Translations under genes and position numbers: made by a program
Notes under the pieces: generated by a model
Told to the model about the DNA's origin: nothing
The model's database searches: none
What the model saw: the letters and a program-made list of their open reading frames with translations, nothing else
Shown: piece after piece, positions 1-6,710 of the stretch
How positions within the stretch are numbered: the first letter of the stretch is position 1
Layout of the letters: every line of letters begins with the position of its first letter
Origin: Rhodospirillales bacterium
GTDB lineage: Bacteria > Pseudomonadota > Alphaproteobacteria > Acetobacterales > Acetobacteraceae
Direction: 5' to 3'
Assembly: GCA_028866445.1 (NCBI GenBank)
Contig: JAGWIE010000066.1
Location: forward strand, 1 to 7,168
DNA length: 7,168 nt

Positions 1-1418
1 AGGTTATCATTTATCTTCGGGGTGGCCTGGCTGAGTTTATGGGGCGGAAATTCCACCGCGCCATCCAGCCCATAAGGTGTTGGGTCGTAATCATCGCCCA
101 TGCTCTGCGCCATCACCAGCAGCGGGCGTTCATTATGGTTTTGCGCGAACAGCTTGCGCCAGCGTTGCAGCCGCGCCACCGCATCCGGAATTAGTCCGGC
201 GCGGTAGATCATCAGTAGAGGCCTACCTTCCACGCGGATATAGCGTGAATCCTTAAACATCCTGGCGAAGCTTGCCACCAGCGCCTCGTCATCTTCTGTC
301 AAATATTCCTGGGCGATAAGCACTTCGCGCTCCAGGCCATCCCAGCGTCGGGTCCAGTTCTCGTTGGCCCACATTACGCAGAAAGAAAAATCGAGAGATT
401 GATCCGCCAGGAACTGCTCAAGCGGTTTTTCCAGCAGAAGGTGGCGGTTGAACCAGTAATAATAGAATACGAAACCCGAAAGCCCCGCGGCTTTGGCCAT
501 TTCCACTTGGCGCATCAGCGTTGATGGGTCGTCCAGTGAATAATGCCCAAGGTCGCGCGGCACACGCGGCTGCACATGGCCCACAAAGCGCGGCATGGCG
601 CGGGCAAGGTTCGTCCAGTCGGTAAAGCCTTTGCCCCACCATGCATCGTTCTCCGCCACGCGGTGGAATTGCGGCAGGTAATAGGCCAGCAGCATCGCCT
701 TGCGGGTGGCGTGCGCTGGGGCGGGGCTGAATTCCTCAAAAAAAGGCGCGGGGCGGGTGGAACGGCGGATGGCAGCAGGGATCAACCCTTCCTGCTCAGG
801 CCGTTTAGGCAAAAACAGGCCGCTTTCTGTATTCGCGAGATAGTGCAGCAGCGGGTTTTGCCCGTGCAGATATTTCCCGTAGCGGCCAAGATAAAACTTG
901 ATGTCGAACTCAGGCGATGGATCGCGTTCCTCGATCACGCCAAAGGTCAGGAAATGCTCGAACGGGTCGGCACCGCCTTCGGCTACGTCCTGGTGGTGGT
1001 CCAGATACCAGGCGGCATCAAACACCGGCACTGGATTCACCTGGCCCGAAAGGCGCCGCTTGAGGAAATGCGCGAGGCAGGAAGTGCCGGGCGGCAAGCC
1101 GTAGGTTTCCCGGTACCAGGCGGTGGAGAAGTAAGGGCAGGGGTCACGCCCCTCGGCCTCTCCCGCAGTGATGAAATGCAACAGCGGGTTGCCGCCATCT
1201 GCCGCAACATCAGGGTATCGGTTCAAATACCATTGCGAATGAAAATAAGGGTTGGGGTGCGCGCCCTCCCGCCAGCCGGCACGGCAGAAATGGGCAATTC
1301 CATCCTCGCCTGCTGCCAACGCTTGCGAATGCTGGCTGAGATACCAGTCCGACAAGAACAAGCCGCTATGCCGGATAATGTCGATTTCAACCTGATTTTG
1401 CTTGTCCACGCGCGTCAC
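1..1418 (-). CDS. WbsX-type glycosyltransferase / GH99-like domain protein with N-terminal tandem modules (C-terminus off window)
   Basis: The visible part is 472 codons; the 3' end lies beyond base 1. Residues about 241-472 match the WbsX / glycoside hydrolase 99-like family, linked to O-antigen and other surface polysaccharide loci. Landmarks are AYYLPQFH (245-252), W260-W261, GFTDWTN (264-270), FVFYYYWFN (316-324), MWANENWTRRWD (349-360) and a GRPLLMIY strand (398-405). Residues about 21-200 hold five diverged copies of a 35-38-residue module with a WYL-type start, a HF/HY core and a glycine near the end. There is no signal peptide, so a cytoplasmic site is expected. An in-frame TGA at 1427-1425 limits the start to GTG 1418, preceded by GAGG at 1426-1423, or GTG 1409, preceded by AAGG at 1421-1418. 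It lies 82 bases downstream of the c-di-GMP gene on the same strand with no terminator seen between, so co-transcription is plausible. Family assignment is firm; whether it transfers or hydrolyses sugar, and on what substrate, is unknown. Confidence 0.88.
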   Translation of the reverse strand, partial: MTRVDKQNQVEIDIIRHSGLFLSDWYLSQHSQALAAGEDGIAHFCRAGWREGAHPNPYFHSQWYLNRYPDVAADGGNPLLHFITAGEAEGRDPCPYFSTAWYRETYGLPPGTSCLAHFLKRRLSGQVNPVPVFDAAWYLDHHQDVAEGGADPFEHFLTFGVIEERDPSPEFDIKFYLGRYGKYLHGQNPLLHYLANTESGLFLPKRPEQEGLIPAAIRRSTRPAPFFEEFSPAPAHATRKAMLLAYYLPQFHRVAENDAWWGKGFTDWTNLARAMPRFVGHVQPRVPRDLGHYSLDDPSTLMRQVEMAKAAGLSGFVFYYYWFNRHLLLEKPLEQFLADQSLDFSFCVMWANENWTRRWDGLEREVLIAQEYLTEDDEALVASFARMFKDSRYIRVEGRPLLMIYRAGLIPDAVARLQRWRKLFAQNHNERPLLVMAQSMGDDYDPTPYGLDGAVEFPPHKLSQATPKINDN

Positions 1419-1500
1419 CTTACCTCAGGCGTATCATGCCCGGTGCGGAATGGAGTGTCGATGCCCTGCCCGAGCGGTAAAATCATCCGGCGTTGGTGGT

Positions 1501-3477
1501 TCAGCTTTGTTGATGCAGCTCAAGCCGTTCCAACATTGCCCCCAGCCGAACCGGCGGCAGCAAATAATGGCCCTGCATTAAACCACACCCAAGCCGCCGC
1601 AGGCATGTCGCATCATCCTTGGTTTCCACGCCTTCAGCGACAACCTGCAACCCGAGCGATTGCCCAAGGTTTAAAATGGATTGAACCAGAATCTGGTTAT
1701 CATGGGATTTTGCGATATTTTTAACGAAGCTCTGATCAATTTTGATCTTGTTCACATAGCTTTGGCGCAGCGTGGCAAGGGTGGCGTAACCAACCCCAAA
1801 ATCATCGATGGAAATTTGCACACCGCGATGCGCCAGCCGGATCAACTTATCCTGCACCGAGCGGATATCCAGCGCCGTTTCCTCGGTGATCTCAACTTCG
1901 AGCATCGAGGTGGGGCAATTGTGCCGTGCCAGCTCCGAGAGGAGAATTTCATCAATGGCGAGGTGTGATATCTCACGCGGGGAAATGTTTATTGCTACGC
2001 GCATTTGGGTAAGCCCCCGGGCACGTAATTCCTGAATCATCAGGCAGACACTCGATAAAATAAATTGCAACAATGGTTCGGCAAGCCCTGAGAGGGCGGC
2101 TGTGGCAATAATTTCTTGCGGTGGTATCGGCCCATGCTCAGGGTGGTCCCATCTTAAAAGTGCCTCCAGGCTTACGAGCTTTTGGCCGTCATAGCCGAAT
2201 ACAGGCTGGTACCAGATTTCAGGCTCCCCATCATCCAGCGCGCGCCGCAGGTTACGCTCAATATCGCGGCGCATCTTCAACCTGGCACGCAGCCGCTCAT
2301 CGAAGCAGTGAAACTGCCCCCGGCCAGCGTTTTTCGCGGCCAGCAGCGCCTCGTTGGCGCGGCTTAGCTGCTCTGTCACGTTGCGCTCGTTACCGGTGTG
2401 CAGGCCGATGCAGGCGCTCAAGCGCCCGGCATCGAAAGAGGCGAGCGGCATCGCAACCGAGGTAAGAAGGCGGGTTGCGAGCTCGGCTGGTGACGTATCT
2501 GTCGTCTGGGCGTCATGAAAAATCGCGAATTCATCGGCACCGAGCCGTGCGATGGTATAACCGTCATGCAGTGTTTCCGAAATCCGCCGCGCAATCTCGA
2601 TCACAACCCGGTCCCCGGAGTGATGGCCAAACGTGTCATTAATGGAGCTGAATCCGTCAATATCGAGCAGCATCAGGCAGAACGGCGTAGATCCTGTGCT
2701 GATCCGCCCGGCGATTTCGCGAAGAAAGCCGGCGCGGTTGAGCAACCCTGTGAGGTCGTCATGTGTGGCGCGATGGCTCATCTCCTGGGCGGCCAGAACC
2801 GCCTGCGAACGAGCTTCCTCCAGCGAACCCGCGAGGCTGACGGCCCGGTTTTTTAAAAGGCTGTTCTCGCAAAAGTCACGTTCACTCTGCCAGGCAAACC
2901 GGATGAGCGCGGCACCATATAAAAGCACGGTCAGCGCCAGGGCGTCTCGGTTGAACCCGCCGACATAGAGAAGGCAGCCGAACAGGGAAAGCAGCGGAGG
3001 AAGAATGAAGCTGCTTGGCATGAGCGCGTAGGGTGTGCCGTGAGTAATGGCACCCGCCGTGATGCCGCAAATAATGGTGAGGTAAAACAACGTTTCATGA
3101 GTGGTGTAGGCACCGCACAAAACTGGCACCAGCGACCAGACCAGGCCGGAGAGCAAAGCGGTGAGGCAAAGCCGGTTAAGTGCCCGTTGTGTTTGGGATA
3201 AACTAAGCTGCGGCGCTTCTGCTGTCTTTTCGGAGATGGCGGGCCAGACCTGGAAAATGCGCAGGGCGTTGGCCAGGCAGACAGCCGCGAACCAGGCCAG
3301 GCCTTGGCGGCCATGGTGAGAATGGATCGACACCAAAAACGCGATGGCGGCGACGGCGAGATTAACCGGCACAGCCGCTAGAATATTCCGGCGCTGGGCT
3401 GAGAGTTGGTCTGTGCGGATAAGCAAGGTCAGCGGATTGTTTCCATTCTCTTTCCCAGCGTTATCTTTAATAGACAT
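1501..3477 (-). CDS. Membrane-anchored GGDEF-EAL cyclic-di-GMP protein, probably a phosphodiesterase
   Basis: 658 residues from ATG 3477. About six hydrophobic segments (near 32-52, 60-78, 102-122, 127-147, 151-171, 178-196) form a membrane sensor region that I cannot place in a named family. A short helical linker (about 208-235) leads into a GGDEF domain beginning HDDLTGLLNR (239-248), with LDIDGFSSIND at 271-281. Its signature is GADEF (313-317) instead of GGDEF, and no RxxD inhibitory site precedes it. The EAL domain looks complete: EAL 438-440, N498 in NIS, E529, DDFG 558-561, K579, D581, E615 and E618 in AEGVET, Q635. Hydrolysis of c-di-GMP is therefore likely; synthesis is doubtful. 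The frame stays open upstream to TTG 3576, with an ATG at 3555. I prefer 3477 because the extra 33 codons are AT-rich, contain a promoter-like TTGACA and have no good ribosome site; AAGGG lies somewhat far upstream of ATG 3477, so the start is uncertain. The downstream WbsX-type gene suggests a role in polysaccharide control. Confidence 0.9.
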   Translation of the reverse strand: MSIKDNAGKENGNNPLTLLIRTDQLSAQRRNILAAVPVNLAVAAIAFLVSIHSHHGRQGLAWFAAVCLANALRIFQVWPAISEKTAEAPQLSLSQTQRALNRLCLTALLSGLVWSLVPVLCGAYTTHETLFYLTIICGITAGAITHGTPYALMPSSFILPPLLSLFGCLLYVGGFNRDALALTVLLYGAALIRFAWQSERDFCENSLLKNRAVSLAGSLEEARSQAVLAAQEMSHRATHDDLTGLLNRAGFLREIAGRISTGSTPFCLMLLDIDGFSSINDTFGHHSGDRVVIEIARRISETLHDGYTIARLGADEFAIFHDAQTTDTSPAELATRLLTSVAMPLASFDAGRLSACIGLHTGNERNVTEQLSRANEALLAAKNAGRGQFHCFDERLRARLKMRRDIERNLRRALDDGEPEIWYQPVFGYDGQKLVSLEALLRWDHPEHGPIPPQEIIATAALSGLAEPLLQFILSSVCLMIQELRARGLTQMRVAINISPREISHLAIDEILLSELARHNCPTSMLEVEITEETALDIRSVQDKLIRLAHRGVQISIDDFGVGYATLATLRQSYVNKIKIDQSFVKNIAKSHDNQILVQSILNLGQSLGLQVVAEGVETKDDATCLRRLGCGLMQGHYLLPPVRLGAMLERLELHQQS

Positions 3478-3522
3478 ATTTTTGTAGAGACCCTTGAAAA
3501 CAATGGGCTTTGTATAAACCAA

Positions 3523-3551
3523 ACTAGCTCCATAAGCGTTATATCTGTCAA
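3523..3551 (-). promoter_or_regulatory. Candidate promoter for the GGDEF-EAL gene
   Basis: On the minus strand an exact TTGACA (3551-3546) is followed after 17 bases by GCTAGT (3528-3523), a poor -10 match (3 of 6). The surrounding 100 bases are AT-rich compared with the genes. Transcription from here would start near 3516 and give a leader of about 40 bases before ATG 3477. TATAAC at 3543-3538 is a better -10 hexamer but lacks a recognisable -35. The terminator just upstream makes some promoter in this gap necessary, but this particular one is tentative. Confidence 0.3.
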
Positions 3552-3604
3552 TCATTAATTTAGTCTCATGTAACAATAAGCAAAATTCCGTCGAAAGGCC
3601 GCAA

Positions 3605-3628
3605 AAAAAGGCGCCGGAGCGCCTTTTT
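3605..3628 (-). terminator. Intrinsic terminator downstream of typA
   Basis: AAAAAGGCGC (3605-3614) and GCGCCTTTTT (3619-3628) are perfect reverse complements around the four-base loop CGGA. Read on the minus strand, the GC stem ends in a run of seven T (3609-3603). It lies about 30 bases past the typA stop and before the next gene. The matching A and T tracts mean it could also stop transcription on the plus strand, although no plus-strand gene enters it here. Confidence 0.88.
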
Positions 3629-3657
3629 CAGGATCGTAAAGTTAAATGGTGCGGCGC

Positions 3658-5493
3658 TTATGCGGCGTCGTCGTTGCGGCGCTCAGCCTTTTTGCGATCA
3701 TGCGGGTTGAGATAACGCTTGCGGATACGCACCGCGGAGGGGGTTACCTCCACCAGCTCGTCATCCTCGATATACGCAATCGCCTGTTCCAGGCTCATGC
3801 GGCGGGGCGGCACCAGCAGCAGCGCCTCATCCTTACCTGCGGCGCGGATATTGGTGAGCTTCTTCTCGCGCACCGGGTTCACGTCCAGGTCGTTCTCGCG
3901 GCTATGCTCGCCCAGGATCATGCCCACGTAGACCTTCTCGCCCGGGTTTACGAATAGCACGCCGCGGTCTTGCAAAGAGAACAAAGAGTACTGCACCGCC
4001 TCGCCATCCTCGGAGGAGATGAGCGCGCCGTTGCGGCGGCCTTCGATCTTGCCTTTCCAGGGGCCGTAACCCGCGAACAAGCGGTTCATCACGCCGGTGC
4101 CGCGCGTATCGGTCAGGAACTCGCCGTGATAGCCGATGAGGCCGCGCGACGGGATGCGGAAGGTGAGGCGCTGCTTATCGCCGCCGGAGGGGCGGATGTC
4201 TGAAAGCTCACCCTTGCGGCGGGACATCTTGTCCACCACCGCACCGGCATAGGGCTCGTCCACGTCGATCAGCACCTCTTCATAGGGCTCCTCGCGCTCG
4301 CCGGTTTCCTCGTTGGTGCGGGTAAGCACGCGGGGGCGGCCGATGGTCAGCTCAAACCCCTCGCGGCGCATGGTCTCGATGAGCACGCCAAGCTGAAGTT
4401 CCCCACGGCCGGAAACCTCGAATGCATCGGTTTCCGGGGCCACGGCAACCTCAATCGCCACGTTGCCTTCGGTTTCCTGGAACAAACGGTCACGGATCTG
4501 GCGGGAAGTGACCTTCTTGCCCTCGCGGCCCCCAAGCGGGCCGTCATTGATGCGGAAGGTCATGGAGAGGGTCGGCGGATCGATCGGGGTGGCGGGCAGC
4601 GGGGTGGAAACCTCCGGTGCGCAGATGGTGTACGGAATCGTCGTGTCGGAAAGCCCGGCCACGGCCACAATGTCACCGGCGCTCACCTCGTCCACCGGCA
4701 CGCGCTCCAGCCCGCGGAAGGAGAGCAACTTGGTCAGGCGGCCGGTTTCCACCACCTTGCCGTTCAAATCCAGCACCTTCACAGGCATGTTCAATGTGGC
4801 GCGGCCCTGTTCCACGCGGCCGGTGAGTACGCGGCCCAGGAAGGTGTCGGATTCGAGAATGGTGGCGACCATGGCGAAAGGCGCGTCCACATCCAGCGCC
4901 GGGGCAGGCACATGGCTCAGAATCAGGTCGAATAGCGGGGTGAGGCTTTCACGCGGGTCGTTCAAATCCTTCACCGCCCAGCCCTGGCGGCCGGAGGCGA
5001 ACAGCATCGGGAAGTCCAGCTGCTCCTCATTCGCGTCCAGCGAGGCGAACAAGTCGAACATCTCGTTATGCACATCGTCCGGGCGAGCGTCGCCACGGTC
5101 GATCTTGTTCACTACCACAATCGGCTTCAAGCCGCGGGCGAGCGCCTTGCCGAGCACGAACTTGGTTTGCGGCAGCACGCCCTCGGCGGCATCCACCAGG
5201 ATCACGGCGCCATCCACCATGCTCAGAATCCGCTCCACCTCGCCGCCGAAATCGGCGTGGCCGGGGGTGTCGACGATGTTGATGCGCGTGTCCTTCCAGA
5301 CCACCGAGGCAACCTTGGCCAGAATGGTGATGCCGCGCTCTTTTTCCAGGTCGTTGCGGTCGAGTGCCCGCTCAGCCACGGCCTGGTGGGCGGCAAAGGC
5401 ACCGGATTGCTTTAGAAGCTGGTCGGTAAGGGTGGTTTTGCCATGGTCAACATGGGCAATAATGGCAATATTGCGGATTTTCGGCGCGGACAT
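3658..5493 (-). CDS. typA: Ribosome-associated translational GTPase TypA/BipA
   Basis: 611 residues, close to the usual length of about 600-615. TypA/BipA is an EF-G-like GTPase that binds the 70S ribosome and helps ribosome assembly and growth under stress such as cold. All G motifs are intact: G1 AHVDHGKT (13-20), G2 RGITI (53-57), G3 DTPGH (75-79), G4 NKID (129-132) and a G5-like ASGRQG (166-171). A beta-barrel domain II follows (about 205-290), then two EF-G-like alpha/beta domains (about 305-385 and 405-480). The BipA-specific C-terminal domain holds GPWKGKIEGRRNGALIS (477-493) and NIRAAGKDEALLLVPPR (548-564). ATG 5493 places the N-terminus, SAPKIRNIAIIAHVDHGKT, as in orthologues. The ribosome site is weak, with AGG about ten bases upstream. 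The gene is bounded by its own candidate promoter (5631-5659) and terminator (3605-3628), so it is probably monocistronic. Long open frames on the opposite strand are shadows. Confidence 0.98.
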   Translation of the reverse strand: MSAPKIRNIAIIAHVDHGKTTLTDQLLKQSGAFAAHQAVAERALDRNDLEKERGITILAKVASVVWKDTRINIVDTPGHADFGGEVERILSMVDGAVILVDAAEGVLPQTKFVLGKALARGLKPIVVVNKIDRGDARPDDVHNEMFDLFASLDANEEQLDFPMLFASGRQGWAVKDLNDPRESLTPLFDLILSHVPAPALDVDAPFAMVATILESDTFLGRVLTGRVEQGRATLNMPVKVLDLNGKVVETGRLTKLLSFRGLERVPVDEVSAGDIVAVAGLSDTTIPYTICAPEVSTPLPATPIDPPTLSMTFRINDGPLGGREGKKVTSRQIRDRLFQETEGNVAIEVAVAPETDAFEVSGRGELQLGVLIETMRREGFELTIGRPRVLTRTNEETGEREEPYEEVLIDVDEPYAGAVVDKMSRRKGELSDIRPSGGDKQRLTFRIPSRGLIGYHGEFLTDTRGTGVMNRLFAGYGPWKGKIEGRRNGALISSEDGEAVQYSLFSLQDRGVLFVNPGEKVYVGMILGEHSRENDLDVNPVREKKLTNIRAAGKDEALLLVPPRRMSLEQAIAYIEDDELVEVTPSAVRIRKRYLNPHDRKKAERRNDDAA

Positions 5494-5624
5494 CGCAGGC
5501 TACCTATTAAAATGAGCAAACCGGCCGGGCCGGGGCGCGTGGTGTCGCCTCGGTCTGGCCGGGATGCTCGGGCTGATTTGTGCCCCGCATAGCGATATTG
5601 CGCCGCAAAAGCGAGGGGAAAAAC
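5494..5624 (-). other. Putative GC-rich 5' leader of typA
   Basis: If the promoter at 5631-5659 is used, typA carries a leader of about 130 bases. It contains the palindrome CCGGCCGGGCCGG (5521-5533), roughly 30 bases before the start codon, within a run of GC-rich sequence, followed by an AT-rich stretch (5504-5517) leading to the weak ribosome site. This could fold near the translation start. I recognise no known riboswitch or leader family. An open frame through this region is overlapped by typA and has arginine/proline-rich, non-protein-like composition, so I treat the stretch as non-coding. Confidence 0.4.
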
Positions 5625-5630
5625 ATTGAT

Positions 5631-5659
5631 TTTATAACATGGGCGCCTTGCGGTGCCAA
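5631..5659 (-). promoter_or_regulatory. Sigma70-like promoter for typA
   Basis: On the minus strand TTGGCA (5659-5654, 5 of 6 to TTGACA) is separated by exactly 17 bases from TATAAA (5636-5631, 5 of 6 to TATAAT). It is the best promoter match I found in the window and points towards typA. The spacer contains one copy of a 12-base repeated element (5637-5648), which may be a regulator site. No experimental support is visible from sequence alone. Confidence 0.6.
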
Positions 5660-5698
5660 AAGCACGGGTGCGACATGGGCGCCTGCAAGCGCCCATGT
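5637..5698 (-). repeat. Two direct copies and one inverted copy of a 10-12 base element at the typA promoter
   Basis: ACATGGGCGCCT occurs at 5637-5648 and again at 5673-5684, with starts 36 bases apart. The reverse complement of its first ten bases lies at 5689-5698. One direct copy fills the spacer between the typA -35 and -10 boxes; the other two form the hairpin after the Met-rich protein gene. Either direct copy could pair with the inverted one in RNA, so two mutually exclusive hairpins are possible. Repetition is seen directly; a regulatory role is inference. Confidence 0.55.
5673..5698 (-). terminator. Perfect 10-base-pair hairpin after the Met-rich protein gene (terminator-like, no U tract)
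   Basis: ACATGGGCGC (5673-5682) pairs perfectly with GCGCCCATGT (5689-5698) around the six-base loop CTGCAA. It begins seven bases after the stop codon of the secreted-protein gene, the usual place for a terminator or a 3'-end stabilising hairpin. No run of T follows on the minus strand, so termination may be inefficient and read-through into typA possible. It lies immediately upstream of the typA -35 box. Confidence 0.45.
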
Positions 5699-5704
5699 GG
5701 CTAA

Positions 5705-6550
5705 TTAGGGCGCTGCACTGCCATTCGGGGACGGCGTTAACCCAGTGGCGCTGTTGTGAGACATGCCTGAGGTATTCTGCATACTACCAGACGACGGTGC
5801 GGGCGCATCATGAGTGACGACCCCACCTGATGTCATACCGGGCCTGGACATGGTGTTCACAGAAGGCGCCATATTGCCGGTGTCGTTATCGCCGCCGCCA
5901 TTCTGATTGGCGCCGTCACCCTGGTAAACACCGGTATTGCTGGACATGCCGTTATTTGAAGACATGCCGCTATCGTTAGTCATGCCGGAATCGGATGACA
6001 TGTTGTTAGGGGAGTCGAGTTGTTGCAAGGCGTTGCTGGTATCCTGAGACGCGGTGGAATAATCCCCCGAACTTAGGGCATTACGAGCATCCTCAATCGC
6101 CTTCACTGCCGGGGATTGGTCCATCGACATGGAAGAACCAGCATCAACGCTCCGGGTGAGCAGGCGGGTTTCCGCATGGCCAAGAGCTGATTCGGCACGC
6201 GTTTTTTCATGATGTTCAATGGCGTGCTGGGCCATATGCAAGTATGTGCGCGCCCCGGAATTCGTCGACATTTCATTTTGGCTTGTCGAATCCGTCATGC
6301 CGCCGGAGGAACCGGATGCACTGTTAGGAGCCATGCCCGAGCTGGACATGCCGCCGGATGATTGATCGTCTGGTGCCATATTATTGGGCGCCGTGTTACC
6401 AGGGGATTGGCCGGGCTGCGTCTCAACTGGCGCATTTACCGCGCCGGTGGGAGCTGGGCTGGAAGCCCCGCTGGACATTGAATTGGTTTGGGCAAGAGCG
6501 ACGCCGCTTGTCATCAACAAGGCGGCAGACGCCATCCAGATTTTGCGCAT
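5705..6550 (-). CDS. Exported Met/Ser/Asn/Gly-rich protein with a central helical domain, function unknown
   Basis: 281 residues. A signal peptide is clear: MRK, a hydrophobic stretch and an ALA cleavage site at 18-20, giving a mature protein starting QTN. It should be periplasmic or secreted. The mature chain has 18 methionines and no cysteine. Most methionines sit in flexible flanks (about 21-98 and 180-265) as short units such as SGM, NGM, GGM and NNM. The flanks enclose a predicted helical core at about 100-178, with YLHMAQHAIEHHEK (103-116), ALGHAETRLLTRS (122-134) and AIEDARNALSSGDYSTA (151-167). This core resembles helical repeat segments of small exported alphaproteobacterial proteins. 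H105, H109, H113 and H114 lie on one helix face, which could bind metal. A strong ribosome site, AAAGGAG at 6557-6563, lies six bases before the start. It is divergent from the transglycosylase gene. I cannot assign a function; metal binding, oxidant scavenging or an envelope structural role are guesses. Confidence 0.85.
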   Translation of the reverse strand: MRKIWMASAALLMTSGVALAQTNSMSSGASSPAPTGAVNAPVETQPGQSPGNTAPNNMAPDDQSSGGMSSSGMAPNSASGSSGGMTDSTSQNEMSTNSGARTYLHMAQHAIEHHEKTRAESALGHAETRLLTRSVDAGSSMSMDQSPAVKAIEDARNALSSGDYSTASQDTSNALQQLDSPNNMSSDSGMTNDSGMSSNNGMSSNTGVYQGDGANQNGGGDNDTGNMAPSVNTMSRPGMTSGGVVTHDAPAPSSGSMQNTSGMSHNSATGLTPSPNGSAAP

Positions 6551-6556
6551 AAGAAA

Positions 6557-6563
6557 CTCCTTT
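6557..6563 (-). promoter_or_regulatory. Strong ribosome binding site of the Met-rich protein gene
   Basis: AAAGGAG on the minus strand, six bases before ATG 6550, is the best Shine-Dalgarno match in the window and fixes this start. It suggests the exported protein is translated efficiently, in contrast to the weak sites before typA and the transglycosylase gene. Confidence 0.8.
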
Positions 6564-6668
6564 GAAATTTACGCGGTTTGAGCCGGTAATTCTTTATCCA
6601 AGCTGGGGGGAGTGGCCGGTATGCCAAGGTGCGGGGCCTGAAGGTGATATTAAAGCCTCGTCATACCC

Positions 6669-6695
6669 GCCGGATTTGTTTACAAAACATCCGGC
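6669..6695. promoter_or_regulatory. Interrupted palindrome in the divergent intergenic region (candidate operator)
   Basis: GCCGGAT (6669-6675) and ATCCGGC (6689-6695) are perfect inverted copies separated by 13 bases. The spacer carries a smaller palindrome, TTGT/ACAA (6676-6679 and 6682-6685). The element ends 15 bases before the transglycosylase start and 119 bases from the start of the opposite gene. It could be an operator for a dimeric regulator or a hairpin in the transglycosylase leader. I found no convincing promoter for either gene in the remaining intergenic sequence (6551-6710). Confidence 0.4.
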
Positions 6696-6710
6696 TTCTC
6701 TGGGAAAAAC

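Noticed and set aside
1419..1500. Possible terminator or promoter between the GGDEF-EAL and WbsX-type genes
   Set aside because: I found no stem followed by a T run and no convincing -35/-10 pair in these 82 bases, so no feature is called.
543..1724. Long plus-strand open frame of 393 codons
   Set aside because: It lies antisense to the WbsX-type gene and the end of the GGDEF-EAL gene. Its protein has no recognisable domain, and the minus-strand frames show clear family motifs. Long antisense frames are common in GC-rich coding DNA.
4463..5515. Plus-strand open frame of 350 codons opposite typA
   Set aside because: It is a Ser/Arg/Thr-rich translation antisense to the highly conserved TypA GTPase domains, with no domain signal of its own.
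5412..5696. Minus-strand open frame of 94 codons upstream of and overlapping typA
   Set aside because: It overlaps the typA start in another frame, spans the predicted typA -10 box and leader, and has an Arg/Pro-rich composition unlike a real protein.
5750..6400. Repeated SGM/NGM-type codons as a DNA tandem repeat or CRISPR-like array
   Set aside because: The repetition is at the protein level. The DNA units vary in sequence and spacing, there are no conserved repeats with unique spacers, and the frame is open throughout with a signal peptide.
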